NCBI RefSeq assembly: GCF_001428865.1 | Contig: NZ_LMIV01000001.1 | Coordinates: forward strand, 677,776-741,775 | DNA length: 64,000 bases | Source: Sphingomonas sp. Root241 | GTDB lineage: Bacteria; Pseudomonadota; Alphaproteobacteria; Sphingomonadales; Sphingomonadaceae | Reading direction: 5' to 3' | Shown: positions 37,601-45,232 of the stretch, in pieces | How the letters are laid out: each line of letters opens with the position of its first letter | Position numbering within the stretch: the stretch's first letter is position 1 | Notes under the pieces: generated by a model | Databases searched by the model: none | Seen by the model: the letters and a program-made list of their open reading frames with translations, nothing else | What the model was told of the DNA's origin: nothing | Translations under genes and position numbers: made by a program

Positions 37601-40600
37601 CCGGCGCCGTGAGCGGCCCCTATACCGACGGTGTGTTCGCGATCTTCGCCGCCGCGGGCGGTACGGTCAGCGTCGATAACGGCCTGGGCGCGGTCACTGC
37701 GTCGGGCCTGCAGTTCGCGAGCGACGGCTATACCATCACCGGTCAGAACCTGACCCTGGTCGGACCGCAGTCCATCATCCGCGTCGGCGACGGCACTGCT
37801 CTCGGCCTCGGCTATACCGCGACGATCGATGCTGCGCTCGTCGGCAACACCCAGCTGGTCAAGGCCGATCTCGGCACGCTGGTGCTGTCGGGAGTCAACA
37901 CCTACACCGGCGGCACTCAGATGGACGCGGGCACGCTGCGCGTCTCGAGCGATGCCAATCTCGGCGACGCGGCGGGAGCGCTGACCCTGAACGGCGGCAC
38001 GCTCAACACCACCGCGGACATCGCCTCGAATCGTGCGGTCAGCCTGCTCGGTGCGGGCATCTTGTCGACCGACGCAGGCACGACACTGACTCTGGGTGGC
38101 GTTGCTTCGGGCACAGGCGGGTTCACCAAGGATGGTGCGGGCACGCTTGTCCTGACCGGCGCTAACAGCTTCAGCGGAAACGTCGACGTGGTCGCGGGCG
38201 GCCTGTTCGTGAACGGCGACCAGTCGGCGGCGACCGGCATCACCAGCATCGCCGCGGGTGCGACGCTCGGCGGCTCGGGCATCATCGGCGGCAATGTGAT
38301 GCTTGCCGATGGCGCGACGCTGGCGGCGGGCATGAACAATGTCGGCACGCTCGCGATCAACGGCAACCTGGCGCTGAGCGCCGGATCGGTGCTGAACTAC
38401 GAGTTCGGCCAGGCCAACGCCGCCGGAGGATCGCTCAATGACCTCGTCAATGTGGGCGGCAGCCTCATGCTCGACGGCACGATCAACGTGTCCGTGCCCG
38501 CAAGCGGCACCTTCGGCCCGGGCATTTACCGCGTGTTCAACTATGCCGGCGCGCTCACCGACAACGGCCTGACCCTCGGCACCGTGCCGGGCGGTAGCGC
38601 GGTATCGGTCCAGACGGCGGTCGTCGGCCAAGTCAACCTGGTCAACACCGCAGGCCTGAGCTTAAGCTTCTGGGACGGCGATGCCGGTCCCAAGAACAAT
38701 GGCGTCGTCAATGGCGGCGATGGCATGTGGCGAGCGGCGGGCGGACTCAACAACTGGACCGACCAGAACGGGACCGTGAACGCCGACTATGCGCAGGACA
38801 GCTTCACGATCTTCTCGGCAGCGCCCGGCACGGTCACGATCGACAATGTCGACGGTGCGGTGCGCGCCTCGGGCATGCAGTTCGCGAGCGATGGCTATGT
38901 GATAGCAGGGGATCCGCTGACGCTCACGGGAACTAGCGCGGTCGTGCAGGTCGGCGACGGCAGCGTGGCGGGTGCAGGCTACACGGCGACGATCGACGCA
39001 GGGCTCACCGGGACGGCGGGCCTGGTCAAGACCGATGCCGGCACGCTCGTGCTGACCGGTACCAACAGCTATACCGGCGGCACGGCGATCAACGGCGGCA
39101 CGTTGCAGGTTTCGAGCGCCGTCAATCTGGGCGATCTGGCCGGCGGGCTCAGCTTCAATGGCGGCACGCTGCACACGACCGACAACGTCAATACGACCAA
39201 GGCGGTGACGCTTGCCGGATCGGGCACGTTGCTCACCGATGGCGGCACCATCCTCGTGCTAGGCGGTACCCTCTCGGGCACGGGCGGGCTCGTCAAGAGC
39301 GGCGCGGGCACGCTCGTCCTCAGCGGCGTCAACAGCTATACCGGCGGCACCGCGATCAACGGCGGCACGCTCAGCATCTCGAGCGACGCCAATCTGGGCG
39401 ACGCGGCCGGCGGGCTCGCCTTCAACGGCGGCACGCTGCGCACCACCGCGGCCAGCATGACCTCCGGCCGGGCCGTGAACCTCGCCGGCGGCGGCACGAT
39501 CCAGACCGATGGTGCCCTCGTGCTCGACGGCGTGATCTCGGGCACCGGCGCGCTCACCAAGACAGGCGCCAGCGTGCTCTTCCTGACCGCCGACAACAGC
39601 TATACCGGCGGCACGATCATCAACGGCGGCACGCTGCAGCTCGGCGGCGGCGGCACGACCGGCAGCGTCGTCGGCGACATCCTCAACAATGGCAGGTTGG
39701 GGGTAAACCGTTCGGACACGCTCACCCTGGCCGGCACCATCTCCGGCACCGGCGAGTTCATCAAGACGGGTGCCGGCACGACGATCCTTACCGGCGCGAA
39801 CAGCTATTCGGGCAACACCGAAGTCAATGTCGGCACGCTGCTGATCAACGGCGACCAGTCGGCCGCGACCGGGCGCACCCGCGTCTCGTTGGGGGCGACG
39901 CTCGGCGGCATCGGCACGATCGGCGGCGACGTGCTCGTGGGCAATGGCGACGGCATATTGGCGCCGGGCGCCGGTGGTGCGGGCACGCTCACGATCAACG
40001 GCGACCTGACACTGCTGGCACGGGGGCAGCTCGCTTATGATTTCGGCGCGGCCAACGCCGTCGGTAATCCGCTCAATGATCTCGTCAATGTCGGCGGCGA
40101 TCTGACGCTCGACGGCACGATCGATGTCGCGGTGACGCCGGGCGGCGCGTTCGACATCGGTCTCTATCGCGTGATCAACTATGGCGGCACGCTCACCGAC
40201 AACGGGCTCGCGATCGGCACGATGCCCGCGGGGGCAGAGCTGTTCGTCCAGACCTCGATCGCGGGCCAGGTCAATTTGATCAACACCGGCTCGGCGGTGC
40301 TGAACTTCTGGGACGGCAGCACCGGGCCCAAGTTCAACGGCGTGGTGAACGGCGGCAGCGGCGTCTGGCGGGCGGCCGGTACCGACAATTGGACCGACGT
40401 CACCGGCGCGGTGAACGCCTCCTACGACAATGGCGCCTTCGCGGTCTTCGCCGGCTATCCCGGCACGGTCACGATCGACAACAGCCAGGGCACGGTCATG
40501 GCCTCCGGCCTCCAGTTCGCCGCCAATGGCTATACCATCACCGGTGGCGACCTCACGTTGACCGGACCCCAATCCGTGATCCGTGTCGGCGACGGCACCA

Positions 40601-43599
40601 GCGCGGGAGGCGCGTACAGAGCGATCATCGCCTCCGCGATCGCGGGCGGCGCCCAGCTGGTCAAGACTGACAACGGCAGGCTCGAACTGACCGGCGCCAA
40701 CAGCTATACCGGCGGAACCGCGATCAACGGCGGCGAGCTGCGGATCTCCAGCGACGCCAATCTCGGCGCTGCTTCCGGCGGGCTCAGCTTCGACGGCGGT
40801 ACGCTCAACACCGCCGCCGACATCAGCACGGGCCGTGCGATCGCGTTCGCGGGCCAGGCGGTGTTCTCCACCGATACGGGCACGACGCTCACGCTTACCG
40901 GTGCCGTTACCGGCGCGGGAGCCCTCGGCAAGCTCGGCGCCGGCACCCTGGTGCTCGCGGGGACCGGCAGCTATGCCGGCATCACCGAGATCGGGCAGGG
41001 CACGCTGCTCGTCAACGGCGACTATGCCGCGGCGACCGGGTTGGTGCGGATGTACCAGGGCTCGACCCTCGGCGGCACCGGCACGATCGGTGGCAATGTG
41101 AGCCTCGCCGGGACGCTCGCGCCGGGTGCCGGCGGAGCGGGCACGCTGACGATCAACGGCAATCTGGCGATCAGCCAGAGCGCGACGCTCGCCTGGGAGT
41201 TCGGCCAGGCCAATGTCGCCGGCGGGGCGCTCAACGATCTCGTCAATGTCGGTGGCAACCTGACGCTCGACGGCACGATCAACGTGGCGGTGCCCGCGGG
41301 CGGTGCGTTCGATGCCGGTATCTACCGCGTGTTCAACTATGGCGGCACGCTCACCGACAACGGTCTGGCCCTCGGCACCATGCCCGGCGGCGGCAGCGTC
41401 ACGGTGCAGACCTCGATCGCGGGGCAGGTCAATTTGGTCAACTCGGCCGGTCTGGCGCTCGCCTTCTGGGACGGCGCGGCAGGCCCGAAGAACAACGGCG
41501 TGATCAACGGCGGGACCGGAACCTGGCAGAACGGCGCCGGCAACGACAATTGGACCAACGCCAACGGCACGGTCAACGCGGCCTATAGCGACGGTGCCTT
41601 CGCAGTGTTCGGCGGTACCGGTGGTACCGTCACGGTCGACAACGGCCCCGGCCAGGTGACGGTTTCGGGCATGCAGTTTGCCGCCAACGGCTACACGATC
41701 AGCGGTGGCGCGATCGCGCTGACCGGCGCGCAGTCGACGGCCCGTGTCGGCGACGGCAGCACCGCAGGGGCGGGGTTCACCGCGACGATCAACGCAGCGC
41801 TCTCGGGCAACACCCAATTGGTCAAGACCGATGCCGGCACGCTCGTGCTCGGCGGCACCAACAGCTATACCGGCGGCACAGCGGTCAACGGCGGCACGCT
41901 CCAGATCGCAAGCGACGCCAATCTCGGTGCCGCTTCGGGCGGCGTAATACTCAACGGCGGCACGCTCGCGACCAGCGCCACCCTCACCAGCGCGCGCGAT
42001 TTCGCGCTCACGGGTGCGGGCACGCTCGCGACCGCGAGCGGCACGACCTTCACCCTGAGCGGCAAGCTGACGGGTACGGGCGCGTTCACCAAGGCCGGTG
42101 CGGGCACGCTGGTCCTGACCGGCGACAGCTCCGGCTATGCGGGCAGCACGCAGGTCAGCGGCACGCTGGCAGTGAACGGCAGCCTGTGCGGCGACGTCAA
42201 CGTGCTTGGCGGCGCGCGTCTCCAGGGAACCGGCACGGTGTGCACCACGATCAATGCGGGTACGGTCGCACCGGGCAACTCGATCGGCACGCTCACCGTC
42301 GCCGGCAACTATACCGGCAATAGCGGCACGCTCGAGATCGAGACCGAGCTTGGCGGCGATGCCTCGCCGACCGACAGGCTGGTGGTGACGGGCAGCACCG
42401 CGGGTACGACCGAGGTCAAGGTGATCAACGCCGGCGGGACTGGTGCGGCGACCGTCGAAGGCATCAGAATCGTCGACGTGGGCGGCGCATCGAACGGCGT
42501 GTTCACGCTCGACGGTGACTATGTGTTCGAAGGCGATCAGGCGGTGATCGCCGGCGCCTATGGCTACAGGCTCCAGAAGAACGGCGTCTCGACGCCGGCG
42601 GACGGCGACTGGTATTTGCGTTCGAGCCTGCTCGACGCGCCCAACCCGAACACGCCGAACGTGCCGCTCTATCAGCCGGGCGTTCCGATCTACGAAGCCT
42701 ATGGCCAGACGCTGCTCACCCTCAGCGAGATCGGCACGCTGCAGCAGCGGATCGGCAATCGGCAATGGGCGCAGACCGAAAGCGGCAGGCCTTCGGGCAT
42801 CTGGGGCCGGATGCAGTCGAGCCGCTCGCGGCCGAATGCCGTGCGCTCGACCAGCCTCAGCGACGTCAACATCGACAGCTGGAAGCTCGAGCTCGGCGCC
42901 GACCATGTGCTGAGCGAACGCAGCGACGGCGCGAGCCTCGTGCTGGGTGTCCTCGGCGGCTATGGCGAGGCGAATGCGAGCGTTGCCTCGATCTACGGTA
43001 ACGGCAGCATCAAGGCCAAGGGATACAGCGCCGGTGCGACGCTGACCTGGTTCGGTCCGCAGGGCTTCTACGTCGACGGCCGCGCGCAGGTCACCTGGTT
43101 CGACAGCAAGCTCAAGTCGGCAGTGCTCGGCACGCTCGCCGACGGCAACAATGGCCGCGGAGAGGCGTACAGCGTCGAGGTCGGCAAGCGGTCGCCGATC
43201 GGCGATACCCTTTCGGTCACGCCGCAGATCCAGATGGTCTATTCGACCGTCGGGTTCGACCGGTTCACCGATCCGAACGGTGCGGACGTGTCCTCGCGTC
43301 TCGGTGACAGCCTCAAGACCCGCTGGGGCCTCTCGCTCGACCGGCAGGATGCGAAGAGCCATCTCTACGGCGTCGCGAACCTCAGCTACGAGTGGCTCGA
43401 CGGCACTGTCACTCGTGTCTCGGGCACGCCGATCGCGCGCGAGAACCACCGCCTGTGGGGCGAGCTGGGCCTCGGCGGCAGCGTCCTGCTCGGCGATCGG
43501 CTGACCCTCTACAGCGAAGTGTCGGGCAACACCGCGGTCAACGATTTCGGCAAGAGCTACAGCCTGAAGGGTACGGCCGGCCTCCGGCTCGCCTTCTGA
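28639..43599 (+). CDS. Giant PATR-repeat autotransporter adhesin (4986 aa)
   Basis: A type Va secreted surface protein. It has an extended signal region (RNARTGRVRRGR, then a hydrophobic core ending LPSIAHAQ at about residue 41). The passenger is about 4650 residues of beta-helix-forming repeats: PATR units of the form GTLTLSG-NTYTGGTTINAGTL recur throughout. The last 280 residues (from about SGIWGRMQS at 42793) form an autotransporter barrel ending LRLAF. The first half of the passenger has five copies of a module with ANGG-x-S-IGASS; the second half has five 385-545-residue modules starting FWDG. Cysteines occur as three pairs only. The gene is preceded by CtrA and c-di-GMP-I sites and followed by SapC, suggesting a regulated adhesin or biofilm protein. 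The frame is intact over 15 kb. Confidence 0.92.
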   Translation: MSGRNARTGRVRRGRLSPVRLMCGASLAAVALALPSIAHAQDANRNWDANGTAVGNGGTGTWSTNPVPANQTWSPNSDGVSGPYTVWDNTLLDNAIFGGTAGTVTLATPITVHNITFQTNNGYVLTGNTLTLAGTTPTITMLANATISSTLAGTAGLIKAGAGTLTLSGTNTFSGGVTINAGTLTASTDAALGAASNQITTAAGVSIGLTINGANTNRTVTIGNGSTLTVAGTGVGSALITGNGNVNVSTAGPVTLSNNANTYTGTTRFNGNGGVASSYFTSIADLGIASSLGAPTTVANGTITFTQANNYSDNLIYIGDGDSSNRNWVTGGGGANIFNDGTGTLVLTGDVSVGGSTGWSARNADIQLLGTLSGNSYGYSGTAGRTITLGSANTYTGATNVSGITLIAPVLANNGTSSSLGAGTTVGLGTGSILSYTGAGATTNRTWTSDGATRINNDGTGALTLSGGLSFIAGGSDTFTLGGTFGGTNTFSGIISGTGNVSGNGSGTWVLGGANSFTGTTTVTGGTLRAGSATAFGSAPAFVVDGGTLDLNGFSFVVPTLNGAGGTVALGSGNLTVNANSGTSSYAGSITGTGGLTKLGGSTLTLRGSNTYSGATTIGGGTLRLDFSSAGGPATDIVSASSTLNMSGGRLDVIGAAGESNTQTFNGLNVTAGSNIVSATSGAGGSLTVNLGTISRTGGLVNFVVPGSGNITAANPDGLLGGWATVGGADYAKVVGGNVVAFDASDYTDQDDASLWTGGQFISDSDADADSFFGTVGSSIQLGGLQFTTPDATTTVTIAGGQTLGVDGSIIVAPSVLTNNQTITGGSLTGGAGGSVLGVLQNGGGNFTIASTIVDNGGATGFVKGGGGTVTLSGANSYTGGTTLSQGMLSINSVANGGVASSIGASSAASSNLVLEGGILNYTGGTSATDRGFTLVNGGAGAPDIRVNGAANLTFNGLVTSPDDAGLTKSGTGTLTLGNAGNDYIGATTVGAGTLSVNTLANGGAVSGIGASSNASSNLVLQGGGRLQYTGATVTSNRGFTLGVGNGRIDVQNAATVLTLTGTAIGPDGLFKDGSGTLVLSGINTYVGGNDVTAGTLRAGSTQAFGAVTGGMNVTAGATLDLAGFNNTVAVLTGAGNVTLGSGTLTTSGGSGIFSGTISGTGGFTRSGGFTQTMSGCNNSYTGVTTINGNGTLAVDCLANGGLASGIGASGSGSASLVFNNGALAYSGGSVTTNRGFTLSANVGAISVDDPAATLQFTGVATGAGSLRKDGTGTLILSGANTLTGSTSITAGTLRAGSATALGTGAMTLSNVGGATLDMNNFSATFLYLAGGGAAGGNILLGSGSLALNYGAATTQTFAGLISGSGGLSKGGAATFVQSLTNCNNDYTGPTTITAGVLAVSCLANGGANSAIGASSSVASNLVINGGTLRYTGAAGSTDRRFTLGSSATSKLEASGTGAIAFTNTGAIAYSTPNTAQTITLGGTNTGNNSLAALITNNGSGITSLTKADAGTWILTNAASTYTGVTNINGGVLGIDKLSNGGIASSIGASSSLADNLVIGNNSTLRYTGTGDTTDRQFKLDSGVAFIESSGSGAIVFSNTGAVSYANPGAARTVALGGTNAGDNVMGASIGNSGGGATTLAKNDAGRWILTGNNTYTGPTNVNAGTLIIGNGGATGSITSSLVNNAGVLGFNRSDSMTLAGTIVGTGSVQQIGAGTTILTGASTYTGGTTIAAGTLQLGSGAGGGATGSIVGNVANNGTFAFNRSNALTFAGTISGTGQVSQIGSGTTTLTGTNSYSGGTNINAGTLRVSADANLGAASGGLRFNGGTLNTTASFTSARATSLAGAGTFLVDPLTTVTLNGAVSGGGTLTKTGTGTLTLAADNSYTGLTTINAGTLQVGNGGTTGSIVGNVVNNATLEFQRSDAYAYGGNISGTGALIQSGAGVLSLTGNSSYGGATTIGAGELRIAAGNTVSSGGGTIVTSAVLSIDGSSSVFSTTGLTAQSQSGSGVSATVNVQNGGVLRATVGNLTLRNAPVGPVLTSLNISGAGSLADVAGGLLVGTSTSTNIAGTTISAGGALRTAGASQIGAAAGNNTAPFVTITGPGSNWTSTSSLAMTNGIFSLLSGGTASFTSATIGSVSAARPATVLVSGTNSSFTTAGDLTVGSGVGTGELTLANGGRTIVGGALILADGATATGILNIGGAEGQAAEAAGFLDTATLNLGSATSRVNFNHTDSNYAFATAISGAGAVTQVAGVTNLTGNSTGFTGTTTVSGGTLRVNGTLGDATSTVSVATGGTLGGTGTIGGNVAIADGILAAGSGGVGALTINGNLSLGSASQLAFELGQASVPGGPLNDLVNVGGNLTLDGTVNVTQTAGGSFGPGVYRMFNYAGTLTDNGLTVGSLPSGTAFVQTAIANQVNLVNTAGLALNFWDGAAGPKNDGTIQGGNGIWRVGGGENNWTDVNGAVNADYAQNGFAIFQGTGDTVTVDNGGGAVLSTGMQFTVDGYTIAGAPLTLTGAPDTTIRVGDGGAGDAGLTATISAALAGSTRLVKTDGGTLVLGGVNTYTGGTAINGGTLRISADANLGDLAGALSINGGTLNTTASFGTSRVVTLTGSGTFLVDAGIQLNLDGVVSGAGAFVKQGNGTVILTADNLYTGGTTVSAGTLQIGNAGTTGSVVGDIVNNGEVRLARSDTYTVAGLISGTGAVRKAGGTAILTADNNYTGGTTNSSGILQLGNGGSTGGIVGDIINAGSLVFDRANEYSFAGKISGSGDVRQAGSGTTILTGANDYTGATSVDAGTLLVNGNQSLATGLTSVALGATLGGTGTIGGDVTLAGDAILAPGQGGPGTLTINGNLALAGTTVLAYDFGQSNVVGGPLNDLTQVGGNLTLDGTIDVALAPGGSFGPGLYRVLSYGGTLTDNGLAPGAMPAGSTVAVQTSIAGQVNLVNAAGGIFNFWDGAAPANESNNLVDGGNGIWQNSAGNNDWTTATGAVSGPYTDGVFAIFAAAGGTVSVDNGLGAVTASGLQFASDGYTITGQNLTLVGPQSIIRVGDGTALGLGYTATIDAALVGNTQLVKADLGTLVLSGVNTYTGGTQMDAGTLRVSSDANLGDAAGALTLNGGTLNTTADIASNRAVSLLGAGILSTDAGTTLTLGGVASGTGGFTKDGAGTLVLTGANSFSGNVDVVAGGLFVNGDQSAATGITSIAAGATLGGSGIIGGNVMLADGATLAAGMNNVGTLAINGNLALSAGSVLNYEFGQANAAGGSLNDLVNVGGSLMLDGTINVSVPASGTFGPGIYRVFNYAGALTDNGLTLGTVPGGSAVSVQTAVVGQVNLVNTAGLSLSFWDGDAGPKNNGVVNGGDGMWRAAGGLNNWTDQNGTVNADYAQDSFTIFSAAPGTVTIDNVDGAVRASGMQFASDGYVIAGDPLTLTGTSAVVQVGDGSVAGAGYTATIDAGLTGTAGLVKTDAGTLVLTGTNSYTGGTAINGGTLQVSSAVNLGDLAGGLSFNGGTLHTTDNVNTTKAVTLAGSGTLLTDGGTILVLGGTLSGTGGLVKSGAGTLVLSGVNSYTGGTAINGGTLSISSDANLGDAAGGLAFNGGTLRTTAASMTSGRAVNLAGGGTIQTDGALVLDGVISGTGALTKTGASVLFLTADNSYTGGTIINGGTLQLGGGGTTGSVVGDILNNGRLGVNRSDTLTLAGTISGTGEFIKTGAGTTILTGANSYSGNTEVNVGTLLINGDQSAATGRTRVSLGATLGGIGTIGGDVLVGNGDGILAPGAGGAGTLTINGDLTLLARGQLAYDFGAANAVGNPLNDLVNVGGDLTLDGTIDVAVTPGGAFDIGLYRVINYGGTLTDNGLAIGTMPAGAELFVQTSIAGQVNLINTGSAVLNFWDGSTGPKFNGVVNGGSGVWRAAGTDNWTDVTGAVNASYDNGAFAVFAGYPGTVTIDNSQGTVMASGLQFAANGYTITGGDLTLTGPQSVIRVGDGTSAGGAYRAIIASAIAGGAQLVKTDNGRLELTGANSYTGGTAINGGELRISSDANLGAASGGLSFDGGTLNTAADISTGRAIAFAGQAVFSTDTGTTLTLTGAVTGAGALGKLGAGTLVLAGTGSYAGITEIGQGTLLVNGDYAAATGLVRMYQGSTLGGTGTIGGNVSLAGTLAPGAGGAGTLTINGNLAISQSATLAWEFGQANVAGGALNDLVNVGGNLTLDGTINVAVPAGGAFDAGIYRVFNYGGTLTDNGLALGTMPGGGSVTVQTSIAGQVNLVNSAGLALAFWDGAAGPKNNGVINGGTGTWQNGAGNDNWTNANGTVNAAYSDGAFAVFGGTGGTVTVDNGPGQVTVSGMQFAANGYTISGGAIALTGAQSTARVGDGSTAGAGFTATINAALSGNTQLVKTDAGTLVLGGTNSYTGGTAVNGGTLQIASDANLGAASGGVILNGGTLATSATLTSARDFALTGAGTLATASGTTFTLSGKLTGTGAFTKAGAGTLVLTGDSSGYAGSTQVSGTLAVNGSLCGDVNVLGGARLQGTGTVCTTINAGTVAPGNSIGTLTVAGNYTGNSGTLEIETELGGDASPTDRLVVTGSTAGTTEVKVINAGGTGAATVEGIRIVDVGGASNGVFTLDGDYVFEGDQAVIAGAYGYRLQKNGVSTPADGDWYLRSSLLDAPNPNTPNVPLYQPGVPIYEAYGQTLLTLSEIGTLQQRIGNRQWAQTESGRPSGIWGRMQSSRSRPNAVRSTSLSDVNIDSWKLELGADHVLSERSDGASLVLGVLGGYGEANASVASIYGNGSIKAKGYSAGATLTWFGPQGFYVDGRAQVTWFDSKLKSAVLGTLADGNNGRGEAYSVEVGKRSPIGDTLSVTPQIQMVYSTVGFDRFTDPNGADVSSRLGDSLKTRWGLSLDRQDAKSHLYGVANLSYEWLDGTVTRVSGTPIARENHRLWGELGLGGSVLLGDRLTLYSEVSGNTAVNDFGKSYSLKGTAGLRLAF
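35923..42110 (+). repeat. Five large in-frame modules inside the autotransporter
   Basis: Module starts, marked by FWDG codons, are at 35923, 37498, 38668, 40306 and 41464, spaced 1575, 1170, 1638 and 1158 bases (all multiples of three, long and short alternating). Each has in order: FWDG, NWT, VTVDN, QF...YTI, VGDG, LVKTD-GTLVL, one to three PATR units, then GTIGG, LAPG, TINGNL, LNDL-VGGNLTLDGTI, YRV, LTDNGL and QVNLVN. Length differences come from the number of PATR units. Confidence 0.85.
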
Positions 43600-43649
43600 C
43601 AGGTGGGCCGGCCCTTCTCCCTTCAACCAACGGACTTCGAGAGGAATAT

Positions 43650-44414
43650 ATGGCCAGTGCACCCGGTCCCCAGCTGCCGCTGTTCTACAAGGAACTGGTA
43701 CCGCTCAACAGCCGCCAACACGGTGGCTGGCGCAGCCGTACCACCGACAAGGCGACGTGGCTGGCGAACCAGCACGCCGTCCCGCTGACGGTCGAGGAGT
43801 TCGGCCAGGCGCAGCGCCACTTTCCGATCGTCTTTTCGGTCGGCGACAAGCCGATTCCGCTCGCGCTGATGGGCCTGAACGAAGGCGTCAACGTGTTCGT
43901 GAGCGAGGACGGCGCGCTGCCGGCGCCGATCTATGTGCCCGCTTATGCCCGGCGCTATCCGTTCATGCTCGCGCGGCTCTCTGCCGAGAACACCGATCTG
44001 TCGCTCTGCTTCGATCCCACGACCGACCTGGTCGGCGACTTCGCGGATGGCGCACCCTTGTTCGAGAACGACAATCCGACCGACTCCTGCAAGGCGACGC
44101 TCGGCTTCTGCGAGCAATTCGAGGTCGCCGGGCAGAAGACCGAGGCGTTTATCGCCGAGCTCGAGAAGCACGCGCTGCTGATCGACGGCGAGATCACCAT
44201 TCAGCCGGAGAGCGGCGCGCAGCCGTTCGTCTATCGCGGCTTCCGCATGGTCGATGAGGCGAAGCTGCGCGACTTGCCCGGCGAGGTGCTGCGCGAGTGG
44301 AACGGGAGCGGCATGCTCCCGCTCGTCTTCTTCCATCTCGCCTCGCTGCAGCTGGTGCGCGACATCTTCGCCCGCCAGCTCCAGCTGGGGGAGGGCTCGC
44401 CGGTGCAGGCATGA
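43650..44414 (+). CDS. SapC-family protein
   Basis: A 254-residue soluble protein of the SapC family (named after a Campylobacter S-layer locus; role not established). Features: LPLFYKELVPLNSRQHGGWR at 10-29, then HAVPLTVEEFGQAQRHFPIVFSVGDKP, EGVNVFVSEDGALPAPIYVPAYARRYPFML and LCFDPTTDLVGDF, then a C-terminal FRMVDEAKLRDLPGEVLREWNGSG. There is no signal peptide. The ATG at 43650 has a GAGGAA ribosome site. It lies 50 bases after the autotransporter stop and is probably co-transcribed; such genes often sit beside autotransporters in sphingomonads and may help their expression or assembly. Confidence 0.85.
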   Translation: MASAPGPQLPLFYKELVPLNSRQHGGWRSRTTDKATWLANQHAVPLTVEEFGQAQRHFPIVFSVGDKPIPLALMGLNEGVNVFVSEDGALPAPIYVPAYARRYPFMLARLSAENTDLSLCFDPTTDLVGDFADGAPLFENDNPTDSCKATLGFCEQFEVAGQKTEAFIAELEKHALLIDGEITIQPESGAQPFVYRGFRMVDEAKLRDLPGEVLREWNGSGMLPLVFFHLASLQLVRDIFARQLQLGEGSPVQA

Positions 44415-44560
44415 GGTCTTGAGCATTCCGGCGCGAGGCAGAGCGGATCAGGCACATCGGAGCCTGCAAACGCTGCTTCGTCGCGGTGATCGCTCGACAA
44501 TTTGGTGCTGGAAAAGCTTTCTCGCCGAGGAGAATCTTGTTGAGACCGCATCCCGCCGCG

Positions 44561-44995
44561 ATGCTGCGCAAGCAGCTCGACCGTCAGGTCGCGCCCTATC
44601 GGACATTGCGTCCATTCCGGCCATCGCCTGGCTGGATCACCGCAATCCGCCGGGCAGTCGGTCTCAGTGCCAACATGCTGGCAAATCGCATGGGAATGAA
44701 TCGGGCGACCGTCGTCCGGCTCGAGCAACGTGAGGTGACTGAGGAGATATCGCTCAAGGCGCTCCGCATGATGGCGGAAGCACTGGACTGCAGCCTGCTC
44801 TATGCCCTGGTTCCCAGACAATCCCTCGAGGAACGCACCCGGCAAAGAGCCACCGAGCTGGCCGACGCGATGCTCGCATCCGGACAGCAGGGCAGCCGTT
44901 CTGCGGGGAAGGTCGCCTCGGACGAGGTTCGCACGCGCTTGATCGACGATCTCCTCTCTGGAGACCCCCGAAGGCTTTGGCAGCCGGGCGACTGA
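44561..44995 (+). CDS. Mobile mystery protein A-like transcriptional regulator
   Basis: A 144-residue XRE-type DNA-binding protein of the mobile-mystery-protein-A (MmpA) family. Features in order: QLDRQVAPYR near the N terminus, GWITAIRRAVGLSANMLANRMGMNRATVVRLEQREVTEEISLKAL (the helix-turn-helix, residues about 30-75) and ALDCSLLYALVPRQSLEERTRQRATELA. In most genomes it precedes a Fic-domain partner (protein B), which is absent here. The start is uncertain: ATG 44561 is listed, but an in-frame TTG at 44540 has the better ribosome site (GAGGAG, 7 bases upstream) and matches the usual longer N terminus. Confidence 0.8.
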   Translation: MLRKQLDRQVAPYRTLRPFRPSPGWITAIRRAVGLSANMLANRMGMNRATVVRLEQREVTEEISLKALRMMAEALDCSLLYALVPRQSLEERTRQRATELADAMLASGQQGSRSAGKVASDEVRTRLIDDLLSGDPRRLWQPGD

Positions 44996-45040
44996 CCGGC
45001 GTCGAGAACGCCACGATACCACCATCGAGGAAAAGACCGC

Positions 45041-45232
45041 GTGTTCAACTGGCTTGTCGGGCGCTTGCGATGCACCAAAGGGCGCCACGAACGCTCGGAA
45101 CGGCACATCACCCGCACGCATGACGGCGGTTATGTGAGCGTCTGTCGCTATTGCCGCGCTCGACTGCAGCGGCGGGCCAAACGCGATTGGGAAGCGATCT
45201 CCCGGGCAAAGTTCCGCGAACTGATCCGGTGA
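45041..45232 (+). CDS. Small basic Cys protein, possible zinc ribbon
   Basis: A 63-residue protein from a GTG start with a strong GAGGAAAA ribosome site seven bases upstream. It has Cys at 11, 35 and 38 (LRCTKGRH, then SVCRYCRARLQ) with His in between (GRHERSERHITRTH), a plausible small zinc-binding fold, and a basic C terminus. It lies 45 bases after the MmpA-like gene. I do not recognise a family with certainty; it could be co-transcribed with mmpA or a stand-alone small protein. Confidence 0.55.
   Translation: MFNWLVGRLRCTKGRHERSERHITRTHDGGYVSVCRYCRARLQRRAKRDWEAISRAKFRELIR

Noticed and set aside
34822..43662. Antisense frames of 1269 and 1467 codons inside the autotransporter
   Set aside because: They arise from codon bias of the repetitive plus-strand gene and mirror its repeats. 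There is no ribosome site or similarity.
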